Origin: Kitasatospora sp. NBC_00240
GTDB lineage: Bacteria; Actinomycetota; Actinomycetes; Streptomycetales; Streptomycetaceae
DNA: 64,000 nt
Reading direction: 5' to 3'
Assembly (NCBI RefSeq): GCF_026342405.1
Contig: NZ_JAPEMU010000001.1
Span: 8,122,001 to 8,186,000 of the forward strand
The notes beneath the pieces were generated by a model. It ran no database searches. It was not told the DNA's origin and saw nothing but the letters and a program-made list of their open reading frames with translations. A program made the translations under genes and the position numbers. Numbering within the stretch: position 1 is the first letter of the stretch; each line of letters begins with the position of its first letter. Shown piece after piece: positions 9,015-18,634 of the stretch.

Positions 9015-12000
9015 CAGCAGAGTGCGGACCGCTTCGGCGGCCGTCGTCGTCACCCTGTCGGCCAAGACCGAGGCGCAGCTGGACAGCGCGGCCGGGAACC
9101 TGCTCGCCTTCCTGGCGGACGAGCCCGGCCTCGACCTGACCGACCTGGCGTTCTCGCTCCAGGTCGGCCGGGAGGCGATGGACCACCGGCTGGCCTTCGT
9201 GGCCGACTCCACCGACGCCGTGGCGCGGGGCCTGCGGACCCACCTGGGGCAGGGCGGCGACACCGCCCTGTTCCGGGGCCGGGCGCCGGAGCCGCTGACC
9301 TGGGACGAGGAGGACGAGGACCGCAAGGCGCTCGTCCGTGCCCGGATCGCGGCCGGCGATCACGCGGCCGTCGCGCAGGCCTGGGCCGGCGGCTGCGCCG
9401 TCGACTGGCCGCTGCTGTACGCGCCCGGCCGGCCGTTCCGGATCCCGCTGCCCACCTACCCCTTCGCCAAGGAGCGGTACTGGGTGGAGGCGCAGCCCGG
9501 TGCCCAGCCGGGTGTCCAGCCTGGTGCCCAGCCGGGTGCCCAGACCGGCCCCGGGGCACCCGCCCTGGCGGCGCCGCACCCGCTGGTGCACCGCGACACC
9601 TCCCAGTTCGGGCGGCAGCGCTACACCTCGACCTTCACCGGGGAGGAGGCGTTCCTCGCCGACCACCTGGTCCGCGGCGAGCGGCTCCTGCCGGGCGTGG
9701 CCCACCTGGAGATGGCGCTGGCGGCGGCGGCCGGCGGCCGGACGCCGTCGGCCGGCTCGGCCCTCGCCGACGTGGTCTGGGCCCGCCCCTTCCGGGTGGG
9801 CGACCGCCCGCGCGACCTCCATGTCGCCCTGCGGCCCGAGGAGTCGCAGGGCGTCCGGTTCGAGATCTTCGCCACCGACGAGGAGGCGGCCGGGCCCCCG
9901 GCCCAGGTCCTGCACAGCACCGGCACGGTCGTGCCCGGCGGCGGGCGGCCCGGCCGGGTCGACCTGGCGCCGCTGCGGGCCGACCGCGGTGCCCGCCGGC
10001 TGGACGCCGACCAGGTCTACGCGGCGTTCGCGGCGGCCGGGATCGAGTACGGCGCGTCGTTCCGCGGCATCGACCACCTGCTGGTCGGCGAGGGCCAGGT
10101 GCTGGCGCGCCTGGTGCTCCCCACGGCCGCGCAGCCGGACTGGGACTCCACCCGGCTGCACCCCGGGCTGACGGATGCGGCGCTCCAGGCCTGCCTGGGG
10201 ATGCTGACCGCGGACCCGGCCGCCGGGCAGCAGACCCTGCTGCCGTTCGCCGTCGACCGGGTCGAGGTGTTCGGTGCCCTCACGCCCGCTCTCTGGGTCC
10301 GGATCCGCCCGAGCGCGGCGGCCCCGCAGGAGAGTTCCGTCCGCCGCTTCGACCTCGACCTGTGCGACGACGCGGGCGAGGTGCTGGTGCGCCTGACCGG
10401 CTTCGCCGTCCGGGCCCTGCCGGCCGGGCCCGCGGCCGGCGGCATCCTGGCCTTCCCGCAGTGGCGCGAACGCGCGCTGCCCGCGCCGGGGCCCGCCGAT
10501 GCGCGGCGCACCGTGGTCTTCGCCGAGCCGGGCGCCCTCGCGGACGCCGTCGCCGCGGACCGCGGGTGCGAGCTGGAGGTGCTCACCTCCGGGGCGGCCG
10601 GCCTGGACGGCCGTTACACCGACTACGCGCTCCAGGTGTTCGAGCGGACGAAGGCGGTGCTGGCGGACGGCACGCGGTCCGAGGTGCTCGTGCAGATCCT
10701 GCTGGCGGACCGGCCGGAGTCGGCCGCCCTCTCCGGCCTCGGCGCGCTGCTGCGGACGGCCCGGCTGGAGAACCCGCGGATCACCGGCCAGGTGATTCTC
10801 GCGGACGCCGCCACCGGGGCGGACGCCCTGCGTACGCTGCTCGCGGCCGAGCGCCGCAGCCCGGCCGGCACCACCGACGGCACCGGCGACGGCACCGGCG
10901 ACGGCACCGGCGCCGGGCCTGCCGCCGTCCGCCACCGGGACGGCCGGCGCGAGGTGCTGACCTGGGCTGAGGAGCCGGCCGCGGCCCGCCCCGGGCCGCC
11001 CTGGCGGGCCGGCGGGGTCTACCTGGTCACCGGCGGTCTCGGCGGCCTCGGGCGGATCTTCGCCGAGGAGATCGCCGGCCAGGTGAAGGACGCCAAGCTC
11101 GTCCTCGCCGGCCGCTCCCCGGAGAGCGCGCGGACGCGGCAGGCCGTGGAGCGGCTGCGGGCGTCCGGCGCCGACGTCTCCTACGCCCGGCTCGACGTCG
11201 CCGACCGGGACGCCGTCACGGCCCTGGTGGACCGGATCGTGCGCACGGCCGGGCACCTCCACGGTGTCGTCCACAGCGCCGGGGTGATCGAGGACAACTT
11301 CATCCTGAAGAAGTCCGCCGACGAGTTCCGCGCCGTCCTGGCGCCGAAGGTCGGCGGCCTGGTCAACCTGGACGAGGCGACCCGGGACGCGGACCTCGAC
11401 TTCTTCGTCGCGTTCTCCTCCGGCGCCGCCGTCACCGGCAACGCGGGCCAGGCCGACTACGCGGCGGCCAACGCCTTCATGGACGGCTTCGCCGAGTACC
11501 GGCAGAGCCTGGTCGCGGCCGGACTGCGGCGCGGCCGCACGCTCTCCGTCGACTGGCCGCTCTGGGCGGACGGCGGCATGCGCCCGGACGCGGCCACGGA
11601 GGAGCTGCTCCGCGACCGCTTCGGGATCTCCCTGCTGGAGCGCGCGGCCGGGGTCGAGGCCCTCTCCCGCAGCCTTCAGACGAACCACCACCAAGTGCTC
11701 GTCGCCGCAGGCGACGTGGCCCGAATCAGGCAGGCGCTGACGATGCAGCAGGCCGGTGAGGACACAGGACCAGTGAGCACCGACACTTCGGGCGCGGCTC
11801 CGGAGCGGCAGGACGACGGCCTGGAGGACAAGGCCGTCGGGTACGTCAGTTCGCTGCTGGCGGGGGCCCTCAAGGTGCCCGCGCACCGCATCGAGACCGA
11901 CGTCCCGCTGGAGCGGTACGGCATCGACTCGGTGATGGCGATGAACCTGACCGCCAAGCTGGAGGCGGTCTTCGGGCGCCTGCCGAAGACACTCTTCTTC

Positions 12001-15000
12001 GAGTACCGCGACATCGGGCAGCTCACCGGCTACCTGGTCGACGCGCACCGGCCGCGGCTGGCGGAGCTGCTGGGAGTCACCCCCGCGGCGCCGGCCGTCG
12101 TGCCGGCGCCGGCCGCGGCGCCCGCCGTCCCGGTCGAGGTCCCGCCGGTCCCGGTCGAGGTCCCGCCGGTCCCGGCGGTTCTGGCAGCCACGACGACCCC
12201 GGCGCCCGCCGGCGGGTCCGAGCCCCGTCCGGCGGCCGCACCGCGCAGTGCCGACATCGCCGTCATCGGCATCGGCGGCCGCTACCCGCAGGCCCGCAAC
12301 CTGCGCGAGTTCTGGCGCAACCTGGCCGAGGGCCGGGACAGCGTCACCGAGGTGCCCGCGGACCGCTGGGACCACCGCGCCCACTCCGTCCAGGACCCCG
12401 CCCGGCCCGGCGCGACCCCGCACAAGTGGGGCGGGTTCCTGGACGACATCGACCGGTTCGACCCGCTGTTCTTCAACATGTCGCCCCGCGAGGCCGAGTT
12501 CACCGATCCGCAGGAGCGCCTCTTCCTGGAGGCTGTGTACGAGACGCTGGAGGACGCCGGGTACACCCGGCAGGACCTTCTGCGACACCGCTCGAACGGC
12601 GTCGAGGGCAACGTCGGCGTGTTCGTCGGCGCGATGTACGACGAGTACCAGCTGTACGGCGCGTCCGGGCCGGGGCAGGCCGACGGCCAGCCGATCCCGG
12701 GCAACGCGGCGAACATCGCCAACCGCGTCTCCTACTTCTGCAACTGGCAGGGCCCGAGCATCACGCTCAAGACCATGTGCTCCTCGTCCCTGACGGCGCT
12801 CCACCTGGCCTGTCAGAGTCTGCAGCTCGGCGACTGCGAGGTCGCCGTCGCCGGCGGCGTCAACCTGTCGCTCCACCCCAACAAGTACCTGCTGCTGGGG
12901 CAGACCGGCTTCGCGTCCAGCAAGGGCCGGTGCGAGAGCTTCGGCGAGGGCGGCGACGGCTACGTGCCCGGCGAGGGCGTCGGCGCCGTGCTGCTGAAGC
13001 CGCTGGACCGGGCGATCGCCGACGGCGACCGGATCCACGGCGTCATCAAGGCCACCGCGATCAACCACGGCGGCCGGACCAACGGCTACACGGTGCCCAA
13101 CCCGAACGCCCAGAGCGGCGTGATCGCGCACGCCCTGGACAAGGCGGGCGTCGACGCGCGCACCGTCAGCTACGTCGAGGCGCACGGCACCGGCACCTCG
13201 CTCGGCGACCCGATCGAGATCGCCGGCCTCACCAAGGCGTTCGCCCGGCACACGGACGACCGGCAGTTCTGCGCGATCGGCTCGGTCAAGAGCAACATCG
13301 GGCACGCCGAGAGCGCGGCCGGCATCTCGGCGCTGACCAAGGTGCTGCTGCAGCTGAAGCACGGCAAGCTCGCCCCTTCGCTGCACTCCGAGGTGCTCAA
13401 CCCGCACATCGACTTCGAGGAGACGCCCTTCCGGGTGCAGCGGGAGCTGGCGGACTGGGCGCGGCCGGTGATCGACACCGCCGACGGCCCCCGCGAGTAC
13501 CCGCGGATCGCCGGCATCTCCTCCTTCGGCGCGGGCGGGTCCAACGCGCACGTCGTCGTCGAGGAGTACGTCCCGGCCGCGCGCCCGGTGGCGGCCGACC
13601 CGGCCGGACAGCCGCTGGCGTCCGTCGTCGTGCTCACCGCGCGCACCGAGGAGCAGCTGCGCGAGCAGGCGCAGCGGCTGCTCGACTGGGCGCTGGAGGA
13701 GCGGATCGGCGACGCCGACGTGCCCGGGATCGCCTTCACCCTGCAGACCGGGCGCGAGCACCTGGACGAGCGGCTGGCGTTCCTGGCCGGCTCCGCCGAG
13801 GAGCTGCTCGCCCGGCTGCGCGACCACCTGGACGGCCGGCAGGCCGTCGGCGAGGTGTACCGGGGCCGGGTGAAGCGCGCCAAGGACGCCGTGTCGTTCC
13901 TCGCCGAGGACGAGGACATGGCGCACACCATCGAGGCGTGGGTGCGGAAGCGGAAGTTCGGCAAGCTGCTCGAACTCTGGGTCAGCGGGCTCGGCCTGGA
14001 CTGGCGGAGCTTCTACCCGGCCCCGCTGCCGGCCCGGGTCTCGCTCCCGACCTACCCCTTCGCCCGCAAGCGGTTCTGGGCGGCGACGGCCACGCCGGCC
14101 GTTCCGGCCGCTGTCACCGCCGCCGCTGCCGTCGCCCCTGCCGCGGTGGCCGCGCCGCCAAGGCCCGCCGCCCTGAAGCCGGTCGCGCCGGCGAAACCGG
14201 CCGTCGTGAAGCCCGCCGCCCTGAAGCCGGTCGCACCGGCGCGGGCCGCTGCCCTGCCCGCGCCGTCGGACGGCGCGCGTGCCGTCGCCAAGCCTCGGGG
14301 GATCGGCCTCGCCCCGCTCGGCGGCGGGTCCGCGGCCCCCGGCGCCCCGGCGCCCGTGCGCCGGCCCGCCCCGGCGGTGGCCCTGACGCCGGTGGCCACC
14401 CCGGCCCCGGCGCCGGCACCCGCGCCGGTGGCTGCCCCGGCGGCGGTCCAGGCGCCCGCCCCGGCCCCGACGTTCGCGGGACCGGACGAGGAGACGCTGG
14501 TCGACGAGCTGGCGGTGAGCCTCGCCCAGGCCCTGTACATGGCGGAGGAGGACGTCGACACCGACACCAACTTCACCGACCTCGGGTTGGACTCCATCGT
14601 CGGGGTCGAGTGGATCAAGGCGATCAACAAGCAGTACGGCCTTGAGCTGGCCGCCACCAGGCTCTACGACACGCCCACCGTCCGCCAGTTGGCGGCCTAC
14701 CTGAAGAACCTGCTGCACACCGCGGCGTCCGCCCCGGCCGCCGCACCGGCGCCCCTGCCCGTCGCCGCCCCGGCGCCCGTGCCCGCCGCGCCCGTCGCCG
14801 CCCCGGCCACACCTGTCGTCGCCACACCCGCCGTCGCCACACCCGTGGTGCCGGCCGAGGAGCCGCAGCCGGTGCTCGCGGAGGAGGACGTCCAGGCGGA
14901 CCTGCTGAGCAGCCTGGCCGCCGCCCTCTACGTGTCGGAGGAGGAGCTCGACCTCGACCGGAGCTTCACCGACTTCGGGCTGGACTCCATCATCGGGGTG

Positions 15001-18000
15001 GAGTGGATCAAGGCGATCAACAAGCAGTACGGGCTGGACCTGCCGGCCACCAGGCTCTACGACCACCCGACCGTCCTGGAGTTGACGGCCTGCATCCTCC
15101 GGGAGCTGGAGAAGGGAGGCGCCCCTCAGGGGCGTCCCTTTCGCGGGCTGACCGCCCCCGCGGCCACGGCCCCGACCGCCGCCGCCCCCGTCGCCGCGGC
15201 ACCGGCCCCGGTGGCCGCACCCGTGCTCCCGCCCACCCCCGAGCCGCAGCCCGCGCCGGTCGCCGCCCCCGCCCCCGCGCCCGTCCCCGCCCGGCCGGTC
15301 GTGGCCGTCGAGGCGCCCGCACCCGCCCCCGCCCCGGCCGGGGCGAGCGTCACCGGGCCGCGCCGCGGTGACGCGATCGCGATCGTCGGGATGGCCGGCC
15401 GCTACCCGCGCTCGGAGAACCTGGCCGAGTACTGGGACAACCTGGCGAACGGGCGCGACTGCGTCCGGGAGATCCCCAAGTCCCGCTGGGACGTGGACGC
15501 GTACTACGACCCGCGGCCGAGCCGGAAGGGCAAGGTCTACTGCCGGTCGATGGGTGTCCTCGACGACATCGACGTCTTCGACCCGCTGTTCTTCAACATC
15601 CCGCCGACCGAGGCCGAGGCGATGGACCCGCAGCAGCGGCTCTTCCTCCAGGAGGCCTACCACGCCTTCGAGGACGCGGGGTACGACCCGCGGGCGCTGA
15701 GCGGCGAGAAGTGCGGCGTCTACCTGGGGATCATGAGCAACGAGTACAGCATGCTCATGCAGAAGGAGGGCGCCGACGCGAGCTCGGCCACCAGCAACAG
15801 CAACGCCATCACGGCCGGCCGGATCGCCTACTTCCTGAACCTCAAGGGCCCGGCCATCGCCCTGGACACCGCCTGCTCCTCCTCGCTCGTCGCGACCCAC
15901 CTGGCGTCCCAGGCACTCAAGAGCGGCGAGATCGACATGGCCCTGGTCGGCGGTGTCACCCTCTACCTGAGCCCCGAGGCGTACATCAGCATGTGCGGCG
16001 CGGGGATGCTCTCGCCGGACGGCCGGTGCAAGACCTTCGACAACGGCGCCGACGGCTTCGTGCCGGGTGAGGGCGTGGGCGCGCTCGTCCTGAAGCGGCT
16101 CGACGACGCGGTGCGCGACCGGGACCACGTCCACGGCGTCATCCTCGGCTCGGGCATCAACCAGGACGGCCGGACCAACGGCATCACCGCGCCCAGCGTG
16201 GTCAGCCAGATGGAGCTGGAGCGGGACGTCTACGGTCGCCACGGCATCGACCCGGCCGGCATCGGCTACGTCGAGATGCACGGCACCGGCACCAAGCTGG
16301 GCGACCCGATCGAGCTGGAGGCGCTGGCCACCGTCTACCGCGAGCACACCGACAAGGTCGGCTACTGCGCGATCGGTTCGGTGAAGAGCAACCTCGGGCA
16401 CACCTCCGCGGCCGCGGGCATCGCCTCGATCCAGAAGGCGGTGCTCTGCATGCAGCAGAAGCACCTGGTGCCGACGCTGAACTTCGAGCGCCACAACGAG
16501 CACTTCGACTTCGAGGGCTCGCCGTTCCACGTCAACACCGAACTGACGCCGTGGAAGACGGAGGCGGGCGCCGCCCGGCGCGCGGCCGTGAGCTCGTTCG
16601 GCTTCAGCGGCACCAACGCCCACCTCGTCCTGGAGGAGTACGACGAGGCCGCCGAGGGCGCCGCGCCGGAGCCGTCGCACGCCGCCCGGGTGTTCGTCCT
16701 GTCGGCGAGGAGCGAGGAGCAGCTCAGGACCGCCGCCGCCCGCCTCGGCGACCACGTCCGGTCGCACCCGTCGCTGGACCCGAAGGACCTCGCGTACTCG
16801 CTCCAGCTGGGCCGCGAGGCCATGACGTGGCGGCTGGCGCTGACCGCCACCACCCTCGGGGAGCTGGCGCAGAAGCTGACCCGGTTCGCCGAGGACGGCC
16901 GGGCGGACGGTGTCCTCACCGGCCAGGCCCGGAAGGCCCGGGGGAGGGGCGCCGCGCATGCGCCCCGGCCCGCCCCGGACGGTGCGCCGGAGGGGGCCGA
17001 GGGCGAGCGGTTGGCCGGGCTCTGGGTGACCGGGACGGCCGTCGACTGGGCGCGGCTGTACGTGGACGGGCTGCCCCGCCGCATCCCGCTGCCCACCTAC
17101 CCGTTCGCCCGAGGGAGCTACTGGTTCACGCCCGCCGAGGGTGCCGCCGACGGGCCCGCCGCACCCGCGTCCGAGGTACCCGCCGTCGCCCTGCCGGCCG
17201 CGGCGCCCGCACCCGTGCCGGCACCTGTGCCGGCCGCGGCGCCCGCCGCCCCGGCGGCCACCGCGAACATCTTGCTGAAGCCGGTCTGGGACGTCGTCCC
17301 GAAGCCCGCCCCGCTGGCCCTCGCGGCCCCGGCCGGCCGCGTCCTGGTGGCCGGCGGCACGGCGGAGCACTGGGAGCTGATCCGTACCGTCCACCCGGCC
17401 GCCGAGCGCCTGCCCGTCGGCCCCGCGGACTCCGTGGAGACGATCGCCGCCCGCCTCGACGCGGCCGGCGACCCGCTCGCGCACCTGGTCTGGTTGGCCC
17501 CCCAGCCGACGGCGCCGCCCGCCGTCACCGACGACGCGCTGGTCGAGGCCCAGGAGGGAGGCCTGTACGCCTGCTTCCGCACCCTGAAGGCGCTGCTGAG
17601 CCTCGGTTACGGCCGCCGCACCCTCGACCTGACCGTCGTCACCGAGCAGAGCCTGCCGGTGCGGCGCAGCGACACCGTGGACCCGACCCACGCGGGCCTG
17701 CACGGCCTGCTGGGCTCGGTCGCCAAGGAGTACCCGGGCTGGAACGTCCGCCTGGCCGACCTCGACAAGGGCTACGACTGGCCGCTCGCGGAGCTGTTCG
17801 GGCTGCCCTGCGAGGAGCGCGGCAGCGTCTGGGCGTACCGCCGCAGGCGCTGGTACCAGCAGGCGCTCCTCCCGATCCAGGAGACGGCCCAGGGCGACGC
17901 GCCCGCGCCCGGCGACCACCCGGTGTACCGGCAGGGCGGCACGTACGTGGTGATCGGCGGCGCCGGCGGCATCGGCGAGGCGTGGACCGAGCACATGGTC

Positions 18001-18633
18001 CGCACCTACGGCGCGCAGGTCGTCTGGATCGGCCGCCGGGCCGAGGACGCGGCGATCCGCGAGAAGCTGGAGCGCCTGGGCCGGCTCGGCCCCGAGCCCC
18101 GCTACGTGCAGGCCGACGCCACCGACCGGGAGTCACTGCAGGGCGCCTACGAGCGCATCAAGCAGAGCCACCCGGTGATCCACGGCGTGATCCATTCGGC
18201 GATCGTGCTGCTCGACCAGAGCCTGGAGCGGATGGACGAGGCGCGCTTCCGGGTCGCCGTCACCGCCAAGGTCGACGTCAGCGTCCGCCTGGTCCAGGTC
18301 TTCCGGACGGAGCCGTTGGACTTCGTCCTGTTCTTCTCCTCGATGAACTCGTTCCTCAAGGCGCCCGGGCAGTGCAACTACGTGGCCGGCTCCGTGTTCG
18401 AGGACGCCTACGCCCACCGCCTCGGCTCCGCCCTCTCCGCCCCTGTGAAGACCATGAACTGGGGCTACTGGGGCAGCGTCGGCATCGTCGCCTCGCAGAA
18501 GTACCAGGAGCGGATGAGCAGGGCCGGCGCGGCCTCGATCGAGCCCGCAGACGGCATGGCGGCCCTCGACGTCCTTCTTTCCGGCACGTTCGACCAGCTC
18601 GGCCTGGTCAAGGCTCAGGGGGGTAACTCGTAA
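9007..18633 (+). CDS. Trans-AT PKS: DH-KR-ACP-KS-ACP-ACP-KS-KR (3208 aa)
   Basis: It overlaps the previous PKS by 8 bp and begins with the post-KS linker (LPTYPFAKERYW), so its first domains complete the preceding KS. Order: DH (about 190-480; His220 in HLVRGERLLPG, Asp390); KR (about 480-910; Ser805, Tyr818); ACP (Ser975); KS (about 1083-1521; Cys1258, HGTGT and GHAESAAG intact); two ACPs (Ser1863, Ser1994), both DSI(V/I)GVEW with Trp1869 and Trp2000; KS (about 2122-2545; Cys2290); and a C-terminal KR (catalytic part about 2977-3150; GGAGGIG, Ser3112, Tyr3125). No AT is present. The KS-ACP-ACP module has no ketoreductase, as expected for beta-branching. The terminal KR belongs with the methyltransferase and ACP that open the next protein. 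Ala/Pro-rich linkers flank the ACPs. Confidence 0.96.
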   Translation: MRDSRVRTASAAVVVTLSAKTEAQLDSAAGNLLAFLADEPGLDLTDLAFSLQVGREAMDHRLAFVADSTDAVARGLRTHLGQGGDTALFRGRAPEPLTWDEEDEDRKALVRARIAAGDHAAVAQAWAGGCAVDWPLLYAPGRPFRIPLPTYPFAKERYWVEAQPGAQPGVQPGAQPGAQTGPGAPALAAPHPLVHRDTSQFGRQRYTSTFTGEEAFLADHLVRGERLLPGVAHLEMALAAAAGGRTPSAGSALADVVWARPFRVGDRPRDLHVALRPEESQGVRFEIFATDEEAAGPPAQVLHSTGTVVPGGGRPGRVDLAPLRADRGARRLDADQVYAAFAAAGIEYGASFRGIDHLLVGEGQVLARLVLPTAAQPDWDSTRLHPGLTDAALQACLGMLTADPAAGQQTLLPFAVDRVEVFGALTPALWVRIRPSAAAPQESSVRRFDLDLCDDAGEVLVRLTGFAVRALPAGPAAGGILAFPQWRERALPAPGPADARRTVVFAEPGALADAVAADRGCELEVLTSGAAGLDGRYTDYALQVFERTKAVLADGTRSEVLVQILLADRPESAALSGLGALLRTARLENPRITGQVILADAATGADALRTLLAAERRSPAGTTDGTGDGTGDGTGAGPAAVRHRDGRREVLTWAEEPAAARPGPPWRAGGVYLVTGGLGGLGRIFAEEIAGQVKDAKLVLAGRSPESARTRQAVERLRASGADVSYARLDVADRDAVTALVDRIVRTAGHLHGVVHSAGVIEDNFILKKSADEFRAVLAPKVGGLVNLDEATRDADLDFFVAFSSGAAVTGNAGQADYAAANAFMDGFAEYRQSLVAAGLRRGRTLSVDWPLWADGGMRPDAATEELLRDRFGISLLERAAGVEALSRSLQTNHHQVLVAAGDVARIRQALTMQQAGEDTGPVSTDTSGAAPERQDDGLEDKAVGYVSSLLAGALKVPAHRIETDVPLERYGIDSVMAMNLTAKLEAVFGRLPKTLFFEYRDIGQLTGYLVDAHRPRLAELLGVTPAAPAVVPAPAAAPAVPVEVPPVPVEVPPVPAVLAATTTPAPAGGSEPRPAAAPRSADIAVIGIGGRYPQARNLREFWRNLAEGRDSVTEVPADRWDHRAHSVQDPARPGATPHKWGGFLDDIDRFDPLFFNMSPREAEFTDPQERLFLEAVYETLEDAGYTRQDLLRHRSNGVEGNVGVFVGAMYDEYQLYGASGPGQADGQPIPGNAANIANRVSYFCNWQGPSITLKTMCSSSLTALHLACQSLQLGDCEVAVAGGVNLSLHPNKYLLLGQTGFASSKGRCESFGEGGDGYVPGEGVGAVLLKPLDRAIADGDRIHGVIKATAINHGGRTNGYTVPNPNAQSGVIAHALDKAGVDARTVSYVEAHGTGTSLGDPIEIAGLTKAFARHTDDRQFCAIGSVKSNIGHAESAAGISALTKVLLQLKHGKLAPSLHSEVLNPHIDFEETPFRVQRELADWARPVIDTADGPREYPRIAGISSFGAGGSNAHVVVEEYVPAARPVAADPAGQPLASVVVLTARTEEQLREQAQRLLDWALEERIGDADVPGIAFTLQTGREHLDERLAFLAGSAEELLARLRDHLDGRQAVGEVYRGRVKRAKDAVSFLAEDEDMAHTIEAWVRKRKFGKLLELWVSGLGLDWRSFYPAPLPARVSLPTYPFARKRFWAATATPAVPAAVTAAAAVAPAAVAAPPRPAALKPVAPAKPAVVKPAALKPVAPARAAALPAPSDGARAVAKPRGIGLAPLGGGSAAPGAPAPVRRPAPAVALTPVATPAPAPAPAPVAAPAAVQAPAPAPTFAGPDEETLVDELAVSLAQALYMAEEDVDTDTNFTDLGLDSIVGVEWIKAINKQYGLELAATRLYDTPTVRQLAAYLKNLLHTAASAPAAAPAPLPVAAPAPVPAAPVAAPATPVVATPAVATPVVPAEEPQPVLAEEDVQADLLSSLAAALYVSEEELDLDRSFTDFGLDSIIGVEWIKAINKQYGLDLPATRLYDHPTVLELTACILRELEKGGAPQGRPFRGLTAPAATAPTAAAPVAAAPAPVAAPVLPPTPEPQPAPVAAPAPAPVPARPVVAVEAPAPAPAPAGASVTGPRRGDAIAIVGMAGRYPRSENLAEYWDNLANGRDCVREIPKSRWDVDAYYDPRPSRKGKVYCRSMGVLDDIDVFDPLFFNIPPTEAEAMDPQQRLFLQEAYHAFEDAGYDPRALSGEKCGVYLGIMSNEYSMLMQKEGADASSATSNSNAITAGRIAYFLNLKGPAIALDTACSSSLVATHLASQALKSGEIDMALVGGVTLYLSPEAYISMCGAGMLSPDGRCKTFDNGADGFVPGEGVGALVLKRLDDAVRDRDHVHGVILGSGINQDGRTNGITAPSVVSQMELERDVYGRHGIDPAGIGYVEMHGTGTKLGDPIELEALATVYREHTDKVGYCAIGSVKSNLGHTSAAAGIASIQKAVLCMQQKHLVPTLNFERHNEHFDFEGSPFHVNTELTPWKTEAGAARRAAVSSFGFSGTNAHLVLEEYDEAAEGAAPEPSHAARVFVLSARSEEQLRTAAARLGDHVRSHPSLDPKDLAYSLQLGREAMTWRLALTATTLGELAQKLTRFAEDGRADGVLTGQARKARGRGAAHAPRPAPDGAPEGAEGERLAGLWVTGTAVDWARLYVDGLPRRIPLPTYPFARGSYWFTPAEGAADGPAAPASEVPAVALPAAAPAPVPAPVPAAAPAAPAATANILLKPVWDVVPKPAPLALAAPAGRVLVAGGTAEHWELIRTVHPAAERLPVGPADSVETIAARLDAAGDPLAHLVWLAPQPTAPPAVTDDALVEAQEGGLYACFRTLKALLSLGYGRRTLDLTVVTEQSLPVRRSDTVDPTHAGLHGLLGSVAKEYPGWNVRLADLDKGYDWPLAELFGLPCEERGSVWAYRRRRWYQQALLPIQETAQGDAPAPGDHPVYRQGGTYVVIGGAGGIGEAWTEHMVRTYGAQVVWIGRRAEDAAIREKLERLGRLGPEPRYVQADATDRESLQGAYERIKQSHPVIHGVIHSAIVLLDQSLERMDEARFRVAVTAKVDVSVRLVQVFRTEPLDFVLFFSSMNSFLKAPGQCNYVAGSVFEDAYAHRLGSALSAPVKTMNWGYWGSVGIVASQKYQERMSRAGAASIEPADGMAALDVLLSGTFDQLGLVKAQGGNS
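9493..9540 (+). repeat. Four 12-bp tandem units encoding QPG(A/V)
   Basis: Four imperfect 12-bp copies (cag-cc-ggtg pattern) encode QPGA/QPGV repeats between the KS linker and the DH. This is a flexible inter-domain spacer, probably variable in copy number. Confidence 0.75.
10876..10911 (+). repeat. Three perfect 12-bp tandem units encoding GDGT
   Basis: The 12-bp unit gacggcaccggc occurs three times in tandem and encodes Asp-Gly-Thr-Gly repeats in the KR structural subdomain. It is probably a surface loop expanded by slippage. Confidence 0.8.
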
Positions 18634-18634
18634 C

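Noticed and set aside
9493..10911. Short tandem repeats as a possible CRISPR or regulatory array
   Set aside because: They are in-frame 12-bp coding repeats (QPGA and GDGT) inside a PKS, with no spacers.
8965..17994. A 3009-codon - strand open frame opposite the second PKS
   Set aside because: Same cause: antisense shadow of a real PKS, with low-complexity translation and no start signal.
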